The position numbers were made by a program, and so were the translations under genes. From positions 62,001-126,000 of the forward strand of contig NZ_JAGHMF010000008.1 in assembly GCF_017741815.1 (NCBI RefSeq): 64,000 nt of DNA, read 5' to 3'. The stretch is from Rhizobium sp. 16-488-2b (GTDB lineage: Bacteria > Pseudomonadota > Alphaproteobacteria > Rhizobiales > Rhizobiaceae). Below the pieces are notes generated by a model. That model was not told where the DNA came from and ran no database searches. It was given only the letters and a program-made list of their open reading frames with translations. Positions 58,896 through 64,000 of the stretch are shown here, one piece after another. Positions within the stretch are counted from its first letter, which is position 1; the number at the start of each line of letters is the position of its first letter.

Positions 58896-60590
58896 TTATC
58901 CAGGGTTCGAAGAATGCCAAGTTGGCTGTCGACCAACGCGGGATAGCAGAATGACGGGCAGTATGCTGATTGCGACGATGGCAAGCGCCGCGATCGATGC
59001 TTCCTCGTAGGTGCCGCGAGCCGCTTCACCGTAGAGATGAGTGGCGAAGGTTTCGACATTGAGGGGACGCAAGAGAAGCGTCGCCGGCAACTCCTTGACG
59101 CAGTCAACGAAAACCAGCAGCGCAGCAGCCGAGATGGCCGCCTTGGACAGCGGCAGATGCACGTGGCGAAACGTGCCACCAGTCGTTTGTCCAAGGGTGC
59201 GAGATGCGTAATCGAACGACACAGGAATCCGAGACAGCCCTGCTTCGATCCCTCCGGCTGAGATCGCTAGAAAACGGACCGTCAGGGCATAAACGACGGC
59301 CGCGCCGGACCCCATGAACAAAAGCCCTGTCGAGACACCGACCCAACCAATCGCCGTTCTATCAATGAGTTGGTCGAAGCCGGCAACGACGATCAGAACG
59401 CCGATCGCGACAACGGTTCCGGGCGCCGCGTAACCGATGGTGGAGAGACGAAGCAAGACGCCCGACGTCCTGCCCGGCCGAATGCGAGCAGCATAGGCGA
59501 CAACGAGGCCAAGAGCGATCGTCACAACAGTTGCGAGCACAGCAATCGTCATCGTGTTGATCGCCTCGTCGAGAAGGCGCGGTGACAGACCCGCGAACTG
59601 GTAGCGTTTCCACGCCTCGGATGCCAAATAGATGCCGGGTGCGATGAAGCCAAGCACGATCGGAACTGAACCGGCGGCGAGAAACAGGATGCCCTTCAGC
59701 GGCTCCACCTTCTGTGGCGTCAGGCCACGGCTGCGCCGGGCATCCGTCGCATAGCGCTGCTTTCGCCGCGCCCAGCGCTCGATCGCCATCAAAGCCACAA
59801 CAATCAGCAGCAGGGCGAGCGCGATCTGCGAGGCGCCGGGCAGATCAGTGCGCGTGATCCACGTCGTGTAGATCGATACAGTCATGGTTTTCACGCCAAG
59901 GAACTCGGCTGCGCCGACATCGTTCAGCGTCTCCATCAACGCGAGAGCTATGCCAACGGCAACTGCCGGCCGCGCGAGGGGCAACGCCACGCGCCAGAAC
60001 ACCGCACGATGTGAGATGCCGAGCGTGCGAGCCGCATCAACGAGATTGCCCGACTGGGTGAGAAACATCGCTCTCGTGGGAATGTAAACGTAGGGATAGA
60101 GCACGAAACCAAGAAGTAGGATACAGCCTGTCATCGAGCGGATATCTGGCAGGCGGAACTGCCTTGGCGTCTCGTGACCCAGAAGCCAGCGGATCGCTCC
60201 TTGAACCGAACCGATCGGGTGCAGGATATCGAGATAGGCGTAGGCGATGATATAGGTCGGCACGGCGAGTGGCAGCAGCAGCGCCCATTCAAGCACTCGT
60301 CGCCCTGGAAAATCATAGGCCGTGACCAGCCAAGCAGTGGTGGTACCAAGCAGCGCGGTAACGAGCCCCACTCCGGTAAGCAGGATAACGGTGTCGGCCA
60401 AAGCCACCGGCAGGATGCTGGAAAGCAAATGCGTCCAAAGGCCGCTGGAGCCTTTCAATGCTTCCAGAGCCAGACCGGCAACAGGTAGAACGACGATCAG
60501 CGCAGCGATTACGGAAAGCGCAACCCAGCTTCTGCCGGCGCGGCAGGAACTTGGAGCGGCCGAACGTATGGCGGACACGAAAAAATCCAT
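58896..60590 (-). CDS. fbpB: Fe(3+) ABC transporter permease (FbpB-like, duplicated)
   Basis: 564 residues from the ATG at 60590; an upstream start at 60716 would overlap the binding-protein gene and encodes an arginine/serine-rich shadow. Two repeats of the binding-protein-dependent permease domain are seen, with EAA-type loops LVDAARTLGISHRAVFWRVA and SFDYASRTLGQTTGGTFRHV. About twelve helices. This duplicated arrangement is standard for SfuB/FbpB iron permeases. Ten nt separate it from the ATPase gene. Confidence 0.93.
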   Translation of the reverse strand: MDFFVSAIRSAAPSSCRAGRSWVALSVIAALIVVLPVAGLALEALKGSSGLWTHLLSSILPVALADTVILLTGVGLVTALLGTTTAWLVTAYDFPGRRVLEWALLLPLAVPTYIIAYAYLDILHPIGSVQGAIRWLLGHETPRQFRLPDIRSMTGCILLLGFVLYPYVYIPTRAMFLTQSGNLVDAARTLGISHRAVFWRVALPLARPAVAVGIALALMETLNDVGAAEFLGVKTMTVSIYTTWITRTDLPGASQIALALLLIVVALMAIERWARRKQRYATDARRSRGLTPQKVEPLKGILFLAAGSVPIVLGFIAPGIYLASEAWKRYQFAGLSPRLLDEAINTMTIAVLATVVTIALGLVVAYAARIRPGRTSGVLLRLSTIGYAAPGTVVAIGVLIVVAGFDQLIDRTAIGWVGVSTGLLFMGSGAAVVYALTVRFLAISAGGIEAGLSRIPVSFDYASRTLGQTTGGTFRHVHLPLSKAAISAAALLVFVDCVKELPATLLLRPLNVETFATHLYGEAARGTYEEASIAALAIVAISILPVILLSRVGRQPTWHSSNPG

Positions 60591-60606
60591 CGAATATGAG
60601 GTGGAA

Positions 60607-60622
60607 GGCGCCCGAAGGCGCC
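60607..60622 (-). other. UUCG-tetraloop hairpin between iron-binding protein and permease genes
   Basis: On the minus strand GGCGCC-TTCG-GGCGCC gives a very stable 6-bp stem closed by a UUCG tetraloop, between the binding-protein stop (60634) and the permease start (60590). No T-tract follows, so it is probably a stabilising or attenuating element. Confidence 0.7.
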
Positions 60623-60633
60623 CTCCCGTTCCT

Positions 60634-61656
60634 TTAATTGTCGAACCCGACCTTGTCGACAAGCTCGCTCGCCTGCTTGCGGTGACTGACGATCTCCGCC
60701 AGCGTCTTGTTGTCAATCTTCAGCTCGCCAAAAGAGGCAATGATCGGATCAACGCCGGCGCCGGCCTTGACGGGATACTCATAATTGGCTTCGGCATAAA
60801 TCTTCTGAGCGTCATCAGAGACGAGATACTCAAGGAACTTCACGGCCTCGGCTTTGTTCGGCGAGTGTTTTGCAACCGCTGCGCCGCTGACATTGACCTG
60901 CGTGCCGCCATCCTTGAAGGTCGGCAGGACAACCTTGATCGCGTCGGCCCACTTGACCTGCTCTTCACCGCCTTTGCCAGCCTTCATCAGACCGACATAG
61001 TAGGTGTTGGCAATGCCGATATCGCAAATGCCACCGAGGATATCCTTAGCTACGTCACGGTCGCCTCCAGCAGCCTTGCGCGCCAGGTTCGCCTTGACGC
61101 CTGTCAGCCATTTCTCGGTTTCTTCGGCGCCATGATGTGCGATGTAGTCGGCAAAAAGCGCCGTGTTGTAGGGATGCTGACCAGCGCGAATGCACACCTT
61201 TCCCTTGTACTTGGGATCGGCGAGATCCTCATAATTGAACGACGCGAGATCGAGGTCCTTGGCAGCGTAAAGCACGCGACCACGCATCGACAGACCGAAC
61301 CAATGGCCCTTACCATCGCGCAGCTGCTCGGGCACGGCGCCGTTGAGCACGGAGGATTCGATCGGCTGCGTCACGCCTTTTTCGGCGAGATCGACGAGAT
61401 TGCCGGCATCGACGGCCATCAGAATGTCAGCCGGCGAGCTCGCGCCTTCAGAAGCGACGCGTTCAGCCAGCCCATCTTTCAAGAAGACGGTATTGACCTT
61501 CGTGCCGGTAGCCTTCGTATAGGCTTCCAAAAGAGGCGCGATCAGTGCCGGCTCGCGGGTTGTGTAGACGTTGATCTCAACCGCGGATGCAAGCGACGGA
61601 GCGGTCAAAGCGGTCGCCGCGAAAATTGCAGATGTGAGGTAAGCGCGTGTGGTCAT
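60634..61656 (-). CDS. fbpA: Fe(3+) ABC transporter periplasmic binding protein (FbpA/FutA-like)
   Basis: 340 residues from the ATG at 61656. Signal peptide AYLTSAIFAATALTAPSLAS then AVEINVYTTREPALIAPLLE. Family features: KVNTVFLKDGLAERVASEGA, PADILMAVDAGNLVDLAEKG and the tyrosine pair in NTYYVGLMKAG that coordinates Fe(3+) in FutA/FbpA proteins. It is the first gene of the operon. A 20-bp near-perfect palindrome about 130-150 nt upstream and an adjoining two-component system suggest regulated expression. Confidence 0.93.
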   Translation of the reverse strand: MTTRAYLTSAIFAATALTAPSLASAVEINVYTTREPALIAPLLEAYTKATGTKVNTVFLKDGLAERVASEGASSPADILMAVDAGNLVDLAEKGVTQPIESSVLNGAVPEQLRDGKGHWFGLSMRGRVLYAAKDLDLASFNYEDLADPKYKGKVCIRAGQHPYNTALFADYIAHHGAEETEKWLTGVKANLARKAAGGDRDVAKDILGGICDIGIANTYYVGLMKAGKGGEEQVKWADAIKVVLPTFKDGGTQVNVSGAAVAKHSPNKAEAVKFLEYLVSDDAQKIYAEANYEYPVKAGAGVDPIIASFGELKIDNKTLAEIVSHRKQASELVDKVGFDN

Positions 61657-61785
61657 GAAATGCCCCCAATAAGCGTTTGAGCCGGCACGATCGCTGCGTA
61701 CCTGCCTCCAGTGCGATGACGATAGAGCCCCCAGGCCAATTCTTGTCAGCAACACTCCACTTATATCCAAGTTGGCAATCTGGCC

Positions 61786-61805
61786 ATGCGGACCATGGTC
61801 CGTAT
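61786..61805. promoter_or_regulatory. Near-perfect 20-bp palindrome upstream of the iron operon
   Basis: ATGCGGACCATGGTCCGTAT has a perfect 14-bp core CGGACCATGGTCCG (61789-61802) and AT/AT flanks. It lies between the response regulator stop (61826) and the iron-binding protein start (61656), without a T-tract on the minus strand, so an operator is more likely than a terminator. Confidence 0.55.
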
Positions 61806-61825
61806 GCGAGGCAACGATGCGACAG

Positions 61826-62524
61826 TTAACGTCGGGCAGCGTCCTCGCTTTGCCATTCCCGCATCTGAAGCGCCGCCTCGGTCCTGTTGCGCACCTGTAG
61901 CTTTTTTAGAACCCGGGTCATGACATGCTTGATGGATTTCTCCTTCAGCGCGAGCAAGAAGCCAATTTCCTTGTTGCTATGACCTTCCGCAACGAGGGAC
62001 AGGATTTGTTCCTCGCGTGCGGTAAGATCGGGCATTGCGCTGGGCGAGCGATCGTCGGTGCCAGCACTATCAACTGTGATGGGCTTTGCGCGCATCTCGG
62101 CGAGAACGCGGGCAGCAATTCCGGGAGAGACAAAGGTCTGTCCATCGACAACAGCGCGCAGCACGGAGACGAGATCACCTGCCTCGACCCCCTTTAGAAC
62201 GTATCCTCTGGCCCCTGCCTTCATCGCGTCGAAGACATCAGCCTCTTGCTCCGAAGCCGTCAGAACGACGATCAAGGCGTCATCGTCAATCAGCCGGATC
62301 GCCTGTATTGCCGCATGCCCTCCTCCCGGCATGGACAGATCGAGAATGCTCACCATTGGCCGAAACTGACTGAAGATGGCAACGGCATCTGAAGCGGTGG
62401 AGCCTTGCGCGATGACCTCAACACCAGCTTCGTCTTCCAGCCCTCGAACGACACCCATCCGAAACATGGGGTGGTCATCGACAATGGAGACCCGCAAAAT
62501 GTCAACTTCATGGACAACAGTCAT
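61826..62524 (-). CDS. NarL-family response regulator (receiver + LuxR HTH)
   Basis: 232 residues. Receiver: acidic VDDH pocket, phosphoacceptor Asp62 (SILDLSMPGGGH), LTASEQEADVF and Lys in GYVLKGVEAGD. C-terminal HTH LTAREEQILSLVAEGHSNKE then IGFLLALKEKSIKHVMTRVL. A linker of about 20 residues (AKPITVDSAGTDDRSPSAMP) separates the domains. It overlaps the kinase gene by 4 nt and precedes the iron ABC operon on the same strand, making that operon a candidate target. Confidence 0.94.
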   Translation of the reverse strand: MTVVHEVDILRVSIVDDHPMFRMGVVRGLEDEAGVEVIAQGSTASDAVAIFSQFRPMVSILDLSMPGGGHAAIQAIRLIDDDALIVVLTASEQEADVFDAMKAGARGYVLKGVEAGDLVSVLRAVVDGQTFVSPGIAARVLAEMRAKPITVDSAGTDDRSPSAMPDLTAREEQILSLVAEGHSNKEIGFLLALKEKSIKHVMTRVLKKLQVRNRTEAALQMREWQSEDAARR

Positions 62525-63930
62525 GGCAGCACCATCTGAACAATCGTCCCTCGATTTCCGTCGGCGATGACATCAACCACGCCACCCAGGCTTGCCGCGC
62601 GTTCCTGAAGACCTGCCAGTCCAAGCCCCTGGCCTGCTGATCCGCGCTGAAATCCAACGCCGTCGTCTTCGACGCGCACAACGAGTGTGCCTTCTTTCAT
62701 ATAAGCAGACGCGACAATTCGGTTGGCCTTGGCATGCCTGGATGCATTGCTCAAGACTTCCTGCAGGAAGCGATACAGGCAGATTTTCATGCCATGATTG
62801 CGGACCTCAAGATCGGTAAGATCCGCTTCGATCTTGTTGCCTGTGAACAATTCATGGGCGCTGATGGCACGCAGAGCAACTTCTCGACCTGAAAGGGCCT
62901 CCAATTCCGGAAGCTGCAGACCTCGGCAAAGATCTCGGATCTCGTTGATCGCTTCCGTCACCGACCGCTTGATCAAGACGTCATCGTCATCGCGGCCTTT
63001 TCCTTTTCTGATCGCCTCCAGTCTCATGATGACGAAGCCGAGAAGCTGGGTCGGACCGTCATGCAGGTCAGACGAAATGCGCCGCAGATATCGTTCATTA
63101 AGCGCTATGGTCCTTTGGGTCGCCTCATCGGCGCGCTTGCGCAAGACGGTGTTGCTTGCCAGCAACCGGGACAGTTCAACGACCTGGTCGTCGAGCCGCT
63201 TTCGCTGTTTCTCGATTCTTGCACTGCCGCGGGCGACGATTGCAAATAGCAGAGCAAGCATCGCCGCCGTGACGGCTGCCACCACAAGCCAGCTGTGCAT
63301 CCGTACCCTGTGAAGCTCCGAGGTGAAACCGCTCGTCGGCTCGTAGAACTCGGCGGCGCCGATGACTTCGCCAGTCTGGGCATCGCGAATGGGACTATAG
63401 ACCTCGAGAAACTCAAGACCGCTGCGCCTCTCGACAAGGTGCTCTTCGCCTTCGAGCCTGTCGAATTCGGCATAGACGCTCCCGTCTAGGGCCGTCTGTA
63501 GCGACTTTCGCAGTTCGAACGTTCGACCGATGAGTGCCGGATCGCTGCTATAGGCCACGGTCGCGCCGCGCGTCCAGATTTTGAAAGAATAGATTCTGTG
63601 GGCGAGTGGCCCGTCCTGGATTGCTCGGGCCAAAGCCTGTTCGTCCGTGCTCGGGAGTTTTGGTCCTGTGCCCAGACCCTGAGCCAACGGCGAAACGATG
63701 CTGTCGACAAATAGCGCCGTGCTATCGGCTCGGTTCTGGACGAAGCCCTGTTCAAGATTTGACGTGACCCAAGCCCCGATGGCAAGCATGCCGGCAAGCA
63801 ATACGAGCAAGCCGGCGAACGCGAACTGCCAGGCCAGCGTTAGTCGTTCCCCAAGGCTCAATCTCCAATGGTTCGGTGAGATCAAAGAATTTTGCATCAA
63901 CGATGACCGGTCCGATTCTAGTTCGCGCAT
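62521..63930 (-). CDS. Membrane sensor histidine kinase, NarX/DegS type (HisKA_3)
   Basis: About 469 residues from the ATG at 63930 (AGAGAGG just upstream); a TTG at 63987 or an ATG at 63897 are alternatives. A helix near residues 30-52 (AWQFAFAGLLVLLAGMLAIG), a periplasmic domain of ~170 residues and a second helix (SWLVVAAVTAAMLALLFAIV) precede a coiled coil. The phosphoacceptor box is RRISSDLHDGPTQLLGFVIM, the N box LQEVLSNASRHAKA, the G box EDDGVGFQRGS with GLGLAGLQERA. It forms a cognate pair with the downstream response regulator. The stimulus is unknown, perhaps iron or redox state. Confidence 0.92.
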   Translation of the reverse strand: MRELESDRSSLMQNSLISPNHWRLSLGERLTLAWQFAFAGLLVLLAGMLAIGAWVTSNLEQGFVQNRADSTALFVDSIVSPLAQGLGTGPKLPSTDEQALARAIQDGPLAHRIYSFKIWTRGATVAYSSDPALIGRTFELRKSLQTALDGSVYAEFDRLEGEEHLVERRSGLEFLEVYSPIRDAQTGEVIGAAEFYEPTSGFTSELHRVRMHSWLVVAAVTAAMLALLFAIVARGSARIEKQRKRLDDQVVELSRLLASNTVLRKRADEATQRTIALNERYLRRISSDLHDGPTQLLGFVIMRLEAIRKGKGRDDDDVLIKRSVTEAINEIRDLCRGLQLPELEALSGREVALRAISAHELFTGNKIEADLTDLEVRNHGMKICLYRFLQEVLSNASRHAKANRIVASAYMKEGTLVVRVEDDGVGFQRGSAGQGLGLAGLQERAASLGGVVDVIADGNRGTIVQMVLP

Positions 63931-64000
63931 CGCCTCTCTCTGACGGCGCGGAAAAACATCATCGGTCAGCGTCCGCGCGGCCTCCAACCGTCAGAGCTTC

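Noticed and set aside
60591..60716. Extended start of the iron permease
   Set aside because: It overlaps the end of the binding-protein gene and the hairpin, and codes for Arg/Ser-rich sequence unlike a permease N-terminus.
60322..61680. 452-residue plus-strand frame opposite the iron-binding protein
   Set aside because: Shadow frame; the minus strand shows a signal peptide and full FbpA/FutA features.
61786..61805. Reading the palindrome as a terminator of the response regulator gene
   Set aside because: No loop-sized spacer and no T-run on the minus strand; a protein-binding dyad is more likely.

Overview
The window looks like an accessory region of an alphaproteobacterial, most probably Rhizobiaceae, genome (Rhizobium, Agrobacterium or Ensifer type, perhaps a megaplasmid or second chromosome). 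The evidence is the GC-rich coding, the density of sugar, peptide and iron ABC transporters each with its own LacI, IclR, TetR or RpiR-type regulator, and a rhizopine-like (moc) operon and a Nit1C cluster. I saw no rRNA, tRNA, CRISPR array, insertion sequence or replication origin. The replicon assignment is inference.

Left part (1-14016). A formamidase running off the left edge and an MFS exporter are followed by a degraded thioesterase remnant. Next is a ribose-type ABC operon (two permeases, double ATPase, binding protein) ending upstream in an SDR dehydrogenase. It is divergent from a TetR regulator, which is followed by a cupin protein, a GldA-like dehydrogenase, a VOC protein and a PRISE-like reductase. 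Two copies of one inverted repeat lie in front of the SDR/TetR pair and in front of the cupin gene, which suggests one TetR regulon. A luciferase-type oxidoreductase closes the section.

Centre (14140-30305). Twelve tightly packed minus-strand genes run from a membrane di-iron hydroxylase (MocD-like) through a fructose/inositol-type ABC transporter, a Rieske ferredoxin (MocE), a MocC-like isomerase, a divergent PanB homologue, a MocA-like dehydrogenase, an HTH-only RpiR protein and a ferredoxin reductase (MocF) to PurU and FolD. This reads as uptake and oxidative O-demethylation of a methylated inositol derivative such as a rhizopine, with FolD and PurU clearing the released one-carbon unit as formate. 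A divergent LacI protein is the likely regulator. A sensor kinase/FixJ pair with a secreted HbpS/GlcG-type protein follows, then a MocR-type regulator.

Nit1C cluster (30567-37078). The order is NitB, nitrilase, radical SAM, GNAT, AIR-synthase-like, NitG and flavoprotein, plus an LnmK/Pnap_2097-type double-hotdog protein. Neighbouring genes overlap or nearly abut. The divergent MocR protein and decamer direct repeats in the intergenic region suggest its control. A secreted DUF1254/DUF1214 protein follows.

Right part (38727-63930). First is a LacI-controlled sugar ABC operon without an ATPase but with an isomerase and a dehydrogenase. Next come an IclR regulator and another LacI regulator, then an Opp/Dpp-type transporter flanked by two large cytoplasmic glycoside-hydrolase-like proteins, probably an oligosaccharide utilisation locus. 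A glycerate kinase collapsed by internal deletion separates this from an Fe(3+) ABC operon and a NarL/NarX-type two-component system. Four of the five solute-binding-protein genes are followed by a perfect intercistronic hairpin, which would favour high binding-protein expression.
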